Shown here: positions 16,045-25,269 of the stretch, one piece after another
How positions within the stretch are numbered: the stretch's first letter is position 1
Layout: each line of letters begins with the position of its first letter
Assembly (NCBI RefSeq): GCF_000424005.1
Contig: NZ_AUJB01000009.1
Location: 248,001 to 312,000, forward strand
Length of the DNA stretch: 64,000 nucleotides
DNA from: Pseudobutyrivibrio ruminis CF1b
GTDB lineage: Bacteria > Bacillota > Clostridia > Lachnospirales > Lachnospiraceae
Direction: 5' to 3'
Notes under the pieces: model-generated
What the model saw: only the letters and a program-made list of their open reading frames with translations
What the model was told of the DNA's origin: nothing
Database searches by the model: none
Translations under genes and position numbers: made by a program

Positions 16045-16711
16045 TGTGAAAAGTAATAAAGAAGATTTTTTAAAACCAAAAAACGGTCCAATCACATTTT
16101 TATTAGTGGCAATTAATATAATTGTCTTTATTGTGTTGGAAATTCAAGGAGATACAGAGGACGGCGCCTTTATGTTATATAGTGGCGCCATGAATCCGTA
16201 TCTCGTTTTATATAATCACGAGTGGTACCGCTTGTTTTCAGCCACATTCATGCACTTTGGAATAGAGCACTTGGCTAACAATATGCTGCTGTTATTCCTT
16301 TTAGGGCAGATTTTCGAGCGAGCAGTAGGTACCACCAGATATGTGGGAATCTACTTGGGCTCTGGCCTGGCAGGTTCCTTCTTGTCGTTCTTTTATATGT
16401 GTCTCATGGGGAAAAATGATATTGTTGCAGGCGCATCGGGAGCCATCTTTGGCATTATTGGTGGAATGATAATAGTTGTACTTGTAAATAAGGGAAGATA
16501 TAAGGGTATCAGCGCCAAGAGAATGATTTTCATGGCAGTTCTTACATTATATTTTGGGTTCGCTACAGCAGGAACGGACAATGTGGGACATTTGGGAGGT
16601 TTGATAGCAGGTTTTATTCTTACATTTATAAGTTACGGAATACCAACATTAATTCACAATTTGAAGAATGATGGTTACGTTGATTTTGATGAGGAAAATC
16701 CCTATACTTAA
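16037..16711 (+). CDS. Rhomboid-family intramembrane serine protease
   Basis: 224 residues from TTG 16037; GTG 16046 is an equally possible start. Six or so membrane helices. The catalytic serine lies in GASGAIFG and the catalytic histidine in GHLGGLIAG, with the HFGIEHLANNM segment conserved in rhomboids. Rhomboids cleave membrane proteins within the bilayer. It overlaps dapA by eight bases and so belongs to that operon. Its substrate is unknown. Confidence 0.9.
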   Translation: MRSVKSNKEDFLKPKNGPITFLLVAINIIVFIVLEIQGDTEDGAFMLYSGAMNPYLVLYNHEWYRLFSATFMHFGIEHLANNMLLLFLLGQIFERAVGTTRYVGIYLGSGLAGSFLSFFYMCLMGKNDIVAGASGAIFGIIGGMIIVVLVNKGRYKGISAKRMIFMAVLTLYFGFATAGTDNVGHLGGLIAGFILTFISYGIPTLIHNLKNDGYVDFDEENPYT

Positions 16712-16744
16712 AATTAAGGGAGAGAAGGTTCGCGGGGGGCGATT

Positions 16745-17737
16745 ATGAAGGTAAACATTTACTATGGCGGTAGAGGTCTGCTTGAAGACCCTACACTTTA
16801 CGTAATCAACAAGATGGAGCAGGTTCTTACCGAGCTTCAGGTTGAAGTTCATCTTTACAACATCTACGAGCAGAAGAATGCGATTTCCATGCTGCCACAG
16901 ACTTTGAAGGACGCAGATGGAATCATTCTTGCCACCACAGTAGAATGGCTGGGAATCGGCGGATACATGAATCAGTTTTTGGATGCCTGCTGGCTCTATG
17001 CTGACAAGACCGCACTTGCCACCACATACATGCAGCCTGTGGTTATGTCCACCACTTATGGTGAGCGCGAAGCCATGGTTACTCTTGAAAATGCATGGGA
17101 GATTCTTGGAGGATTGCCATGCTCAGGTTTCTGCGGCTATGTGGAGGATGTGAAGGAATTCAGAGAGAACACTGAGTATGCTCACATCATCGAAAAAAAG
17201 GTGGAGACTCTTTACAGAACAATTTCCCAGCATACAAAAGGATTGCCTACCAGCAATCAGGCGGTTACAAGAAGCATATTGCGTACACAGCAGTTGGAGC
17301 TTTCTCCTCAGGAGTCTGAGCAGCTTTCAAAATTTGTTTCTGACGATGAATATGTTCAGACACAGAAGGCTGATATTGCAGATCTCACTAGCATGTTCAG
17401 AGACATGATGGGCAAAAAGCAGGAAGACAGCAGCAACGAATATATAAATGATTTTGAGATTCACTTTAAGGGGAATCCAGAATTCGCAGCAAAATATCTC
17501 TTTATGATAGATGGCAAGGAACAGCCACTATTCCTTGGGATTTCCGGGGATCAGATGGATTGCCACTATGGAAAAGAGGATAATATAGATGTTTACATGA
17601 AGCTCAACAGCGGCATCATGGATAACATCGTGGCTGGCAGAGAGACCTTCCAGAGAGCATTCTCTGTAGGTGATATGACAGCAAAGGGTAATTTTAGAAC
17701 CCTTAGAACTCTCGACGAGATATTTACTTTTAACTAA
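16745..17737 (+). CDS. Flavodoxin-like oxidoreductase fused to an SCP2 sterol-carrier domain
   Basis: 330 residues in two parts. Residues 1-170 form an NAD(P)H-dependent FMN-reductase or flavodoxin-like fold: MKVNIYYGG start, DADGIILATTVEWLGIGGYMNQFLDAC flavin-loop region and VVMSTTYGEREAM. Residues about 235-330 form an SCP2-type lipid-binding domain (FEIHFKGNPEFAAKYLFMIDG, with the closing GDMTAKGNFRTLRTL helix). The combination suggests a redox enzyme acting on a hydrophobic substrate, but the reaction is unknown. SD is GGGGGGCG-like and unusual; start ATG 16745. Confidence 0.75.
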   Translation: MKVNIYYGGRGLLEDPTLYVINKMEQVLTELQVEVHLYNIYEQKNAISMLPQTLKDADGIILATTVEWLGIGGYMNQFLDACWLYADKTALATTYMQPVVMSTTYGEREAMVTLENAWEILGGLPCSGFCGYVEDVKEFRENTEYAHIIEKKVETLYRTISQHTKGLPTSNQAVTRSILRTQQLELSPQESEQLSKFVSDDEYVQTQKADIADLTSMFRDMMGKKQEDSSNEYINDFEIHFKGNPEFAAKYLFMIDGKEQPLFLGISGDQMDCHYGKEDNIDVYMKLNSGIMDNIVAGRETFQRAFSVGDMTAKGNFRTLRTLDEIFTFN

Positions 17738-17756
17738 ATAAATGGAGGATAATGAA

Positions 17757-18167
17757 ATGAAGGACAACAATTGTATTTTTTGTAAGCTTGCAAACGGAGA
17801 CATTCCTACAAACTCAATTTATGAGGATGATGATTTCAAGGTAATTCTTGATGCAGCGCCAGCAACAAAGGGACATGCACTTATCTTACCAAAGAATCAT
17901 TTTGCTAATATTTTTGAGATTGATGATGAGGTGGCTGCAAAGGCACTTCCACTTGCAAAGAAGATTGCTAAAAATATGATGGATAAGCTTGGATGTGCGG
18001 GAGTGAATGTTTTACAGAACAATGGTGAAGCTGCCGGACAGACAGTTCACCATTTCCATATTCATGTAATTCCACGTTACGTTGATGATAAGGCAATCAA
18101 GGAATGGGATCACCTTAGCTTCAGCGAAGAAGAGACAAAAGAAGTTGTTTCTAAATTAAGCATGTAA
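17757..18167 (+). CDS. HIT-family nucleotide hydrolase
   Basis: 136 residues. The histidine-triad motif appears as QTVHHFHIHVIPR, and the N-terminal CIFCK pair with the distal histidines may bind zinc. HIT proteins hydrolyse AMP-linked nucleotides such as adenosine phosphoramidates. ATG 17757 is preferred to ATG 17742, because GGAGG (17744-17748) would otherwise lie inside the coding region. It ends inside the convergent murG end, a 12-base tail-to-tail overlap. Confidence 0.93.
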   Translation: MKDNNCIFCKLANGDIPTNSIYEDDDFKVILDAAPATKGHALILPKNHFANIFEIDDEVAAKALPLAKKIAKNMMDKLGCAGVNVLQNNGEAAGQTVHHFHIHVIPRYVDDKAIKEWDHLSFSEEETKEVVSKLSM

Positions 18168-19214
18168 AATCAAATCAATGATAGTTTTATTGGCGTCCAG
18201 TAACTTGCTGGATGCCATTTTTTCTTTGATTTCATCGCGACGTGCGAATACATCGTTAACAGAGTTGATAAGCAATTCTGCAGTAAGGTCTTCCTCCTGA
18301 AGAACTGTTGAAAATCCCTGCTTTTCATAGCTTTCAGCATTAAGAATCTGATCACCACGGCTGGCCTTTGCAGAAAGTGGAATCAGGATGTTAGGAATCT
18401 TTAATGCAAGGATTTCGCTGATAGAGTTGGCGCCGGCGCGGCTAATCATCAAATCTGTCATTGCAAAAATATCATTAAGCTGTTCACTAATGAATTCGTA
18501 TTGTTGATAACCTGCCTTGCCCTCAAACTCCTTGTTGATATTTCCTTTACCTACAAGGTGAACAATCTGGAACTTCTCAAGAAGAGTATCAAGTGATTCC
18601 CAAACTGCATTATTAATGAAACGGGAACCAATGCTGCCGCCCATAATGAGCATAACAGGCTTTTCATTATTAAATCCGCAGAATGAAAGTCCAGCTTCTT
18701 TATTACCAGTGAAAAGTTCCTGGCGAATAGGTGAGCCAGTGTGAACAGCTTTTCCATTAGGAAGATAGTTCATTGTCTCAGGGAAATTGCAGCAAACCTT
18801 TGTGGCAAAAGGAATAGCAAGTTTGTTTGCAAGACCTGGAGTCATATCTGATTCATGGATGATGGCAGGTATATGCTGACGTCCAGCAGCCATAACAACA
18901 GGAACAGAAACAAATCCGCCCTTTGAAAATACCACGTCAGGCTTAAGATGCTTTAAAAGCTGATTAGCCTCAGAAAATCCCTTGATAACACGGAAAGGAT
19001 CAGTGAAATTCTGCCAATCGTGATAGCGACGAAGCTTTCCTGAAGAGATACCATAATAGGTAATTCCAGCGTTTTCTACCATCTTTTTTTCAATCCCATT
19101 ATAGGAACCAATGTAGAATATCTCGTAACCTTCTTGTTTTAAATAAGGAACAAGAGCTAAATTTGGTGTGACATGGCCGGCAGTGCCACCACCTGTCATT
19201 ACTATTGTTTTCAT
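18156..19214 (-). CDS. murG: Undecaprenyl-PP-MurNAc-pentapeptide GlcNAc transferase MurG
   Basis: 352 residues. MurG adds GlcNAc to lipid I at the inner membrane face, making lipid II. The N-terminal glycine loop TGGGTAGHVTPNLALVPYL and SGKLRRY, the acceptor-side FSKGGFVSVPVVMAA and HESDMTPGLAN, and the UDP-GlcNAc site ISRAGANSISEIL are all present. The gene stands alone rather than in a division and cell wall cluster. It is convergent with the HIT gene with a 12-base overlap and no visible terminator between them. Confidence 0.96.
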   Translation of the reverse strand: MKTIVMTGGGTAGHVTPNLALVPYLKQEGYEIFYIGSYNGIEKKMVENAGITYYGISSGKLRRYHDWQNFTDPFRVIKGFSEANQLLKHLKPDVVFSKGGFVSVPVVMAAGRQHIPAIIHESDMTPGLANKLAIPFATKVCCNFPETMNYLPNGKAVHTGSPIRQELFTGNKEAGLSFCGFNNEKPVMLIMGGSIGSRFINNAVWESLDTLLEKFQIVHLVGKGNINKEFEGKAGYQQYEFISEQLNDIFAMTDLMISRAGANSISEILALKIPNILIPLSAKASRGDQILNAESYEKQGFSTVLQEEDLTAELLINSVNDVFARRDEIKEKMASSKLLDANKTIIDLILHA

Positions 19215-19292
19215 ATGTAAATCCTCGTAATTATTTATCTGTACAAACCATACTAAAAATGGCTACAAACACTATAATATCAAGGTTTTGTT

Positions 19293-19341
19293 AAAAGTCA
19301 AATGGCCAAAATTTGACTTTTTTGTGCAACAATGCTATATT
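19293..19341 (+). promoter_or_regulatory. Promoter of the SleB-type hydrolase overlapped by an 11-bp dyad
   Basis: TTGACT (19313-19318), 17 bases, TATATT (19336-19341) form a good sigma-A promoter. The perfect dyad AAAAGTCAAAT (19293-19303), loop GGCCAAA, ATTTGACTTTT (19311-19321) covers the -35 box. Its right arm resembles a terminator T-run, but nothing is transcribed into it from the left. I read it as an operator. Confidence 0.6.
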
Positions 19342-19409
19342 AAGCAACGTAACAAGTTTGTAATATTTTGTATTTTTTGTAAAAAGCTAAATTTAAAAAG
19401 CGGAGGATT

Positions 19410-20633
19410 ATGATTAGAAACAGCAATACCATTTCTTCATTCTGTACAAAGAACAAGAAATATTTAAACAAGCGAACCATGCAGTCAGCAGCTCTATCGG
19501 TGGCCATGGTACTTTTAATCTCAGGAGCTGTAGTTTGTGCCCCTTCAGAAAGAAAGGTTACAACAAATGTTGATATCCAGCCAGCTAGCACAGCAGGTGT
19601 ATTTTCTGCGGTTTCAGCAATGGACGCGTCAGCTGGTACTGGTTTAGTTTCTGCGTCTGCAGATGTTTCTGTAGTTGCAGCTACTTCAGATCAGGTTAAA
19701 TTTGATGATGATATTTATGATGAGTGGTCAGATAAGGTAATGGCTAAGGACATTAATGATTACCTTTATATCCGTGAGGATGCTGATCAGACATCAGAGG
19801 TTATAGGAAAACTTCGTAAAAACGACATCGCTACATTAGTAGATGTATTTGATGGTTGGTACGAAATTGAGTCTGGAAATGCTCACGGTTTTGTTTCAGC
19901 AGAGCATTGCATTACAGGTATCGATGCATACGAGTATGCTTTAGACGTATGCGATACATATGCTACTACAGACGTTAATGGTCTTCGTATGAGAAGCGAG
20001 GCTTCAGAAGACTCTAAGATTATCAAGGTTGTTTCTAAGGGAACAAAGCTTGAGGTAAATGATGAAGCAGAGGAAGTAGAAGGCTGGATAGCTGTTACTT
20101 CTGGAAATAAGACAGGCTACGTTAAGGCAGATTATGTTGACGTAGATATGGAGACAGGCGAGGCTATTACTCTTGAGGAGGAGGCCGCAGCTCAGAAGGC
20201 AGCAGAGGAAGCAGCAGCTAAAAAGGCAGCAGAGCAGGCTGCTATGGCAGAGCAGGCTAAGATTGCAGCAGCAGAAGCAGCTGCAGCAAAGCAGGCAGTT
20301 ATTACTTCAGCAGATGACGTTACTCTTCTTGCAGCTATTATTCAGATTGAGGCAGGAAGCGAGTGCTACGATGGTCAGGTAGCAGTAGGTGCAGTTGTAA
20401 TGAATCGTGTTCTCAGTGGTTCATACACAAACAACATCGAAGGCGTTATCTTCCAGAAGGGTCAGTTTGCTACATCACGTATGTCTTCCGTTATTTCAAA
20501 GGGACCAAAGGCATCTTGCATTCAGGCAGCACAGGACGCTATGGCAGGTGCAGACCCTACAGGTGGACGTACACACTTTAGACGCGCTGGTTCTAGAGAA
20601 GGTCTTATAATTGGAAACCACGTATTCTACTAG
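19410..20633 (+). CDS. Secreted cell-wall hydrolase, SH3b-SH3b-SleB (Hydrolase_2)
   Basis: 407 residues. A long N-terminus precedes a membrane or signal segment at about 26-45 (QSAALSVAMVLLISGAVVCA). Two bacterial SH3 domains follow, near 110-165 (DYLYIREDADQTSEVIGKL) and 180-235 (NGLRMRSEASEDSKIIKVV). Residues 250-290 are an alanine/glutamate-rich linker. The C-terminal SleB-type hydrolase domain includes LLAAIIQIEAGSECYDGQVAVG, VMNRVLS and the GGRTHFRR region. Such enzymes cut peptidoglycan; in vegetative cells they remodel wall. Start ATG 19410 follows GCGGAGGA. A strong terminator follows. Confidence 0.9.
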   Translation: MIRNSNTISSFCTKNKKYLNKRTMQSAALSVAMVLLISGAVVCAPSERKVTTNVDIQPASTAGVFSAVSAMDASAGTGLVSASADVSVVAATSDQVKFDDDIYDEWSDKVMAKDINDYLYIREDADQTSEVIGKLRKNDIATLVDVFDGWYEIESGNAHGFVSAEHCITGIDAYEYALDVCDTYATTDVNGLRMRSEASEDSKIIKVVSKGTKLEVNDEAEEVEGWIAVTSGNKTGYVKADYVDVDMETGEAITLEEEAAAQKAAEEAAAKKAAEQAAMAEQAKIAAAEAAAAKQAVITSADDVTLLAAIIQIEAGSECYDGQVAVGAVVMNRVLSGSYTNNIEGVIFQKGQFATSRMSSVISKGPKASCIQAAQDAMAGADPTGGRTHFRRAGSREGLIIGNHVFY

Positions 20634-20656
20634 TTTGATAAATTTATAAAAATTTA

Positions 20657-20686
20657 AGCTCTTGGGTTTACCCAAGGGCTTTTTTG
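20657..20686 (+). terminator. Terminator after the SleB-type hydrolase
   Basis: AGCTCTTGGGT (20657-20667), loop TT, ACCCAAGGGCT (20670-20680) with one G-U, then six Ts. Confidence 0.88.
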
Positions 20687-20695
20687 GTATATAAT
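20667..20695 (+). promoter_or_regulatory. Possible argF promoter
   Basis: TATAAT (20690-20695) with a weak TTTACC (20667-20672) 17 bases upstream, inside the preceding terminator. Imperfect TGCATAA/TTATGCA arms at 20695-20729 could be an arginine-repressor type site; this is speculative. Confidence 0.35.
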
Positions 20696-20750
20696 GCATA
20701 ATAACTCACCATTATTGTATATTTATGCACTTGAACAAAGGAGGTACGTT

Positions 20751-21746
20751 ATGGACTTAAAAGGAAAGAACTTTTTAAAGATGTTGGATTTTACACCTGA
20801 AGAAATCAATGGTTTGATTGAGTTATCTTTACAGCTTAAGGCTGAGAAGAAGCAGGGTAAGTCTCAGAAGGATTACATGGCAGGAAAGAATATTGCATTA
20901 ATATTTGAAAAGACATCTACACGTACCCGTTGTTCTTTTGAAGTTGCAGCTTATGATATGGGAGCAAATGTTACTTATCTTGATCCATCTGGTTCACAGA
21001 TTGGAAAGAAGGAGTCTATTGCTGATACAGCCCGCGTACTTGGTCGCATGTATGATGGTATCGAGTACCGTGGTTTCGAGCAGACCATCGTAGAGGATTT
21101 GGCTAAATATGCAGGCGTACCTGTTTGGAACGGACTTACAAACGAGTCACATCCTACACAGATGATTGCCGACATGATGACAATCAAGGAGCACTTTGGA
21201 AAGCTCAAAGGAATTAAGTTTGTATATATGGGTGATGCCCGCTATAATATGGGTAACTCGCTTATGGTCACATGTGCAAAGCTTGGCATGGATTTCGTGG
21301 CATGCACAAATAAGAAATATTTCCCAGAGGCATCTCTTGTGGAGAAGTGTCAGGCCATCGCAAAGGAGACTGGCGCTACCATTACTCTTACAGAGGATGT
21401 AGCTGAGGGTTGCAAGAATGCAGATGTGATTTATACTGATGTATGGGTATCAATGGGAGAGCCTGACGAGGTATGGGAGGAGCGTATCACTGACCTTTCA
21501 CCATATCAGGTTAATGCAAAGGCATTCGCATATGCGAATTCAGATGCGAAGTTTATGCACTGTCTTCCAGCATTCCATGATTTAAATACTACCATCGGTA
21601 AAGAGATTCATAAGAAGTTTGGAATCGACTGTATGGAGGTTACAGACGAAATATTTGAAAGTGAGCGTTCAATTGTCTTTGATGAGGCAGAGAATCGTAT
21701 GCACTCAATCAAGGCGGTTATGTACGCAACATTAGGAAATGCTTAA
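20751..21746 (+). CDS. argF: Ornithine carbamoyltransferase
   Basis: 331 residues. It transfers carbamoyl from carbamoyl phosphate to ornithine, giving citrulline. The carbamoyl-phosphate loop STRTR is at residues 56-60, followed by [14 protein letters not shown] and the ornithine loop MHCLPAFHD are also present. ATG 20751 is used because AAAGGAGG lies just before it; the in-frame ATG at 20694 has no ribosome site. No deiminase-pathway genes lie nearby, so the biosynthetic name argF is preferred over arcB by context. It overlaps birA by eight bases. Confidence 0.95.
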   Translation: MDLKGKNFLKMLDFTPEEINGLIELSLQLKAEKKQGKSQKDYMAGKNIALIFEKTSTRTRCSFEVAAYDMGANVTYLDPSGSQIGKKESIADTARVLGRMYDGIEYRGFEQTIVEDLAKYAGVPVWNGLTNESHPTQMIADMMTIKEHFGKLKGIKFVYMGDARYNMGNSLMVTCAKLGMDFVACTNKKYFPEASLVEKCQAIAKETGATITLTEDVAEGCKNADVIYTDVWVSMGEPDEVWEERITDLSPYQVNAKAFAYANSDAKFMHCLPAFHDLNTTIGKEIHKKFGIDCMEVTDEIFESERSIVFDEAENRMHSIKAVMYATLGNA

Positions 21747-22509
21747 CGACATTAGATATGAGTATTTTGAATCAGTAGATTCAACCAACGATAGAATAAG
21801 GCTAAGAGCTCGTGAGGATGAGATTCAGGGCCTGGTTATTTCCGCAGGGCAGCAGACTGCCGGCAAAGGACGAATCGGTCGCAAATGGGAATCACCTTCT
21901 CACGACTCTATTGCCACATCCCTATTACTTAGACCAGAGGAGATTTCCTTGGAGGCCATCCCTACCATCACTGTGGTGGCGGCTATGGCTGTGAGAGATG
22001 CACTGTATCGTATTTACGGATTAAATGGTAAAATAAAATGGCCGAATGATATAGTGCTTGATGGAAAGAAAATCTGCGGCATCCTTACCGAGATGGAGAT
22101 GAAGGATGGGAAGGTCTGGTATGTTGTAGTTGGCATCGGCGTAAATGTACATAATAAAAACTTCCCAGAGGATATTGCATTCAAGGCTACTTCGGTGGAT
22201 TTGGAGCTGGCGAAAACAGGTGGCGGACATGGCCACAGAGAAGAACTTACAAAAGAGATATGGAACAGTTTCAAAAAGTATTATAATATCTTCATTGAGA
22301 CACAGGATATGACCGGCCTTCGAGAAGAATATGAAAATCATCTTGCTAATCGGGGCAATCGTGTTAGAATAGAGGCTCAGGAAGATTCTTACGAAGCAGT
22401 GGCCAAAGGTATTAATAACCGAGGCGAACTGATAGTAGAAGTCGATGGAGTAGAAAGGATAATCCGCACCGGAGAGGTTTCCGTTCGCGGAATATATGGA
22501 TACGTTTAA
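21739..22509 (+). CDS. birA: Biotin-[acetyl-CoA-carboxylase] ligase, short form without repressor domain
   Basis: 256 residues. It attaches biotin to carboxylase carrier proteins. The biotinyl-AMP loop is GKGRIGRKW (residues 42-50); [20 protein letters not shown] forms the catalytic core and a small C-terminal SH3-like domain follows. The N-terminal helix-turn-helix of bifunctional BirA is absent, so this is an enzyme only. The start overlaps argF by eight bases and the stop overlaps the next ATG. Confidence 0.93.
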   Translation: MLNDIRYEYFESVDSTNDRIRLRAREDEIQGLVISAGQQTAGKGRIGRKWESPSHDSIATSLLLRPEEISLEAIPTITVVAAMAVRDALYRIYGLNGKIKWPNDIVLDGKKICGILTEMEMKDGKVWYVVVGIGVNVHNKNFPEDIAFKATSVDLELAKTGGGHGHREELTKEIWNSFKKYYNIFIETQDMTGLREEYENHLANRGNRVRIEAQEDSYEAVAKGINNRGELIVEVDGVERIIRTGEVSVRGIYGYV

Positions 22510-22835
22510 TGGAAGATGAAGTAGTACTTTGTGGCGCCAGCTGCTACACTAAAAAATATTATTTAAATCCAGACTTTGAGGGACTCCCTCCAATGGTAAA
22601 GGATGAGCTGAAAATCATGTGCGTTATGTACACAGAGGAAGTCAGCGGTACCATCCAGATGATTTACGATGAGGAAGGCAGCCTTCGCATTGAGGTGGAT
22701 CACAATGAGGACGACCTTCTCTATGATGAGATTGGTTCGGCACTGATAGTAAAGCGAATGCAAAGAGAGCGCGAGGAATTATTTGAAGCTCTTGAGACAT
22801 ATTATAAAGTAGTATTCTTAGGGGAGGGCATGTAA
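22509..22835 (+). CDS. Conserved hypothetical protein, 108 residues
   Basis: A small acidic soluble protein with no motif I can assign. It begins [19 protein letters not shown] and contains a strand-rich middle ([22 protein letters not shown]) followed by a helix ([22 protein letters not shown]). It is locked between birA and coaX with one-base overlaps on both sides, so it is clearly a real, cotranslated gene. Neighbours suggest housekeeping cofactor metabolism, but no function is inferred. Confidence 0.8.
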   Translation: MEDEVVLCGASCYTKKYYLNPDFEGLPPMVKDELKIMCVMYTEEVSGTIQMIYDEEGSLRIEVDHNEDDLLYDEIGSALIVKRMQREREELFEALETYYKVVFLGEGM

Positions 22836-23605
22836 TGCTTCTTACAATTGACGTTGGAAATACAAATATCACTTTAGGTGTTTTTAATGGCGAGGAGCTT
22901 TTAGGAAGCTTCCGTGTTACTACAAAGATTAATCGTACATCAGATGAATTCGGAATCACATTCCGTGAGATTCTTCGTTCGAATAATATAGACTACACAG
23001 AGATTGATGATGTAATTATTGCATCTGTTGTTCCAAACGTAATGCACTCACTTACAAGTTCAATCATTAAATATTTTGATATTCAGCCAATCATCGTAGA
23101 GGCTGGCATTAAGACAGGTATCAGAATCGCTACAGAGAATCCTAAGCAGATTGGTGCTGACCGTATCGTTGATGCGGCAGGTGCTTACGAGCTTTACGGC
23201 GGACCAGTTCTTGTACTTGACTTTGGTACAGCTACCACTTATGATTTGGTGGATGCAAACGGGGCATTCGTTTCAGGAGTTACAGCGCCTGGTATTCGTA
23301 TCAGCGCAAAGGCTCTCTGGGAAGACGCTGCTAAGCTTCCTGAGATCGAAATCAAGAAGCCTGAGAAGATTCTTGCAAAGGAAACAATTTCTTCTATGCA
23401 GGCCGGTCTTGTTTACGGACAGATTGGTCAGACAGAATATATTGTTAAGAATATGATCAAGGAAAGTGGCTATGAAAATGTTAAGGTTGTAGCTACAGGT
23501 GGTCTTGGAAATCTTATTTCAAGTGAGACTCAGTGCATCGATATTTACAACCCAAATCTTACACTTTACGGTATGAAGTTTATTTACGATAAGCAGAAGA
23601 AATAA
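22835..23605 (+). CDS. coaX: Type III pantothenate kinase
   Basis: 256 residues, the usual size. It phosphorylates pantothenate in the first step of coenzyme A synthesis. The ASKHA-fold phosphate loop [15 protein letters not shown] (D6) opens the protein. The second motif is [14 protein letters not shown], preceded by [12 protein letters not shown], and the third is VVATGGLG. Start and stop overlap neighbours by one base each. Confidence 0.96.
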   Translation: MLLTIDVGNTNITLGVFNGEELLGSFRVTTKINRTSDEFGITFREILRSNNIDYTEIDDVIIASVVPNVMHSLTSSIIKYFDIQPIIVEAGIKTGIRIATENPKQIGADRIVDAAGAYELYGGPVLVLDFGTATTYDLVDANGAFVSGVTAPGIRISAKALWEDAAKLPEIEIKKPEKILAKETISSMQAGLVYGQIGQTEYIVKNMIKESGYENVKVVATGGLGNLISSETQCIDIYNPNLTLYGMKFIYDKQKK

Positions 23606-24588
23606 TGATAGAGAAATTACAAATCGGAAACGTAACTTTAGAAAACAATTTGATTTTGGCACCAATGGCAGGCGTAACAGACCTGCCATTTCGTTTGTTA
23701 TGCAAAGAACAGGGAGCAGCCCTTTGTTGCATGGAAATGGTTAGTGCCAAAGGAATTTTATATAACAATAAAAATACTGAGAGCCTTCTTACTGTTGATG
23801 AGAGAGAGCGTCCTGTCAGCCTTCAGCTTTTTGGTTCTGACCCAGAGATTATGGGAGCCATGGCTGCAAAGATTGAACACAGAAATTTTGATATCCTGGA
23901 TATCAACATGGGCTGCCCTGTACCAAAGGTTGTCAACAATGGAGACGGCTCTGCTCTTATGAAGAATCCTGTGCTTGCAGGAAAGATTATCGAGAGCATG
24001 GTAAAGGCCATTAATAAGCCGGTGACAGTTAAGATTCGAAAAGGTTTTGACGATGAACATGTTAACGCGGTAGAGATGGCTCACGTGGCAGAGGAATCTG
24101 GCGCAGCTGCTGTAGCAGTTCACGGACGTACCAGAGAGCAGTATTACTCTGGCAAAGCTGACTGGAGCATCATCGCTGATGTAAAAGCAGCTGTTAAAAT
24201 TCCAGTTATTGGAAATGGAGATATCCTTGATGCAAAGGATGTAATTGCCATGAAAGAGCAGACTGGCTGCGATGGATTTATGATAGGAAGAGGTGCTCAG
24301 GGTAACCCTTGGATCTTCCATCAGATTCTTCATTATTTTGAGACAGGTGAGCTCATTGGAAAGCCACCTATGGAAGAAATGGTGAAGACAATGCTTCGTC
24401 ACGCAAAGCTTCAGATTGAGTTTAAGGGCGACTATCTTGGTATCAGAGAAATGAGAAAACATGCTGCCTGGTACACCGCTGGTTATAAGGGCGCAAGCAA
24501 GCTTCGTGGGGCAATAAATAATGTTGAGTCATATGATGATTTAGAAAAACTTTTTGAAAGTTTTATGAACCAATATGGGAATTCTTGA
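23605..24588 (+). CDS. dusB: tRNA-dihydrouridine synthase
   Basis: 327 residues. An FMN enzyme that reduces uridine in tRNA D-loops. TIM-barrel motifs LAPMAGVTDLPFR, DINMGCPVPKVVNNGDGSAL with the catalytic cysteine (in MGCP), HGRTREQYYSG and IGNGDI, and a C-terminal helical tRNA-binding domain are visible. It begins at the coaX stop (overlap of one base) and ends at the greA promoter, whose -35 overlaps its stop codon. DusB rather than another Dus paralogue is inferred from Firmicute norms. Confidence 0.93.
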   Translation: MIEKLQIGNVTLENNLILAPMAGVTDLPFRLLCKEQGAALCCMEMVSAKGILYNNKNTESLLTVDERERPVSLQLFGSDPEIMGAMAAKIEHRNFDILDINMGCPVPKVVNNGDGSALMKNPVLAGKIIESMVKAINKPVTVKIRKGFDDEHVNAVEMAHVAEESGAAAVAVHGRTREQYYSGKADWSIIADVKAAVKIPVIGNGDILDAKDVIAMKEQTGCDGFMIGRGAQGNPWIFHQILHYFETGELIGKPPMEEMVKTMLRHAKLQIEFKGDYLGIREMRKHAAWYTAGYKGASKLRGAINNVESYDDLEKLFESFMNQYGNS

Positions 24589-24613
24589 CATCAATATGTG
24601 TGTGGCTTATAAT
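24585..24613 (+). promoter_or_regulatory. Consensus sigma-A promoter of greA
   Basis: Perfect TTGACA (24585-24590), 17 bases, perfect TATAAT (24608-24613). The -35 overlaps the dusB stop codon. Confidence 0.92.
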
Positions 24614-24691
24614 TCACTAAGTTACTAAGAAATAAGAGGGATTTTATGCGTAAAATCCATTGAAAAATACATCCGAATGGAGAGGAAAAAC

Positions 24692-25171
24692 ATGGAAGCA
24701 AAGAAGAATTTACTTACAGCCGAAGGACTTAAAGTATTAGAGGATGAGCTTGAGGATCTCAAGGTCAATAAACGTAAAGAAGTATCTCAGAAGATTAAGG
24801 AAGCCAGAGAGCAGGGCGATCTTTCAGAGAACGCTGAGTACGATGCAGCTAAGGATGAGCAGAGAGATATCGAAGCTCGTATCGAGGAGATCGAGAAGAT
24901 TCTTAAGAACGCTGAGGTAGTTACAGACGAGCACGACACAAAGAACATTAACATCGGTTGGACAGTTACACTTCTTGATGTAGAGTTCGACGAGGAAGTA
25001 GAGTATAGAATCGTTGGTTCTACAGAGGCTAACAGCCTTAAGGGCAAGATTTCAAACGAGTCACCAGTAGGTAAGGCTATTCTTGGACACAAGAAGGGCG
25101 ATACAGTTACAGTTGAGACTGAGGCTGGTGCATTCGAGTACAAGATTCTTGCAGCTAAGAAGTCTAAGTAA
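24692..25171 (+). CDS. greA: Transcription elongation factor GreA
   Basis: 159 residues. GreA rescues backtracked RNA polymerase by stimulating transcript cleavage. The N-terminal coiled coil includes the tip acidic residues in LSENAEYDAAKDEQ. The C-terminal domain carries ISNESPVGKAILGHKKGD. ATG 24692 is chosen because GGAGAGG lies eight bases upstream; ATG 24677 would place that site inside the gene. It is monocistronic between a consensus promoter and a strong terminator. Confidence 0.97.
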   Translation: MEAKKNLLTAEGLKVLEDELEDLKVNKRKEVSQKIKEAREQGDLSENAEYDAAKDEQRDIEARIEEIEKILKNAEVVTDEHDTKNINIGWTVTLLDVEFDEEVEYRIVGSTEANSLKGKISNESPVGKAILGHKKGDTVTVETEAGAFEYKILAAKKSK

Positions 25172-25186
25172 TTAGGTATATTATTA

Positions 25187-25217
25187 GGTCACAACCAGAT
25201 GGGTTGTGGCCTTTTTT
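25187..25217 (+). terminator. Terminator after greA
   Basis: GGTCACAACC (25187-25196), short loop, GGTTGTGGCC (25202-25211) with one G-U, six Ts. Confidence 0.9.
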
Positions 25218-25269
25218 AGTTTTCAATGGGGAAGACTAATGACTTGCTTACATTCACAGGAGGGACAAA

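Noticed and set aside
23758-24462. 234-codon minus-strand reading frame
   Set aside because: Antisense shadow of dusB; no family resemblance.
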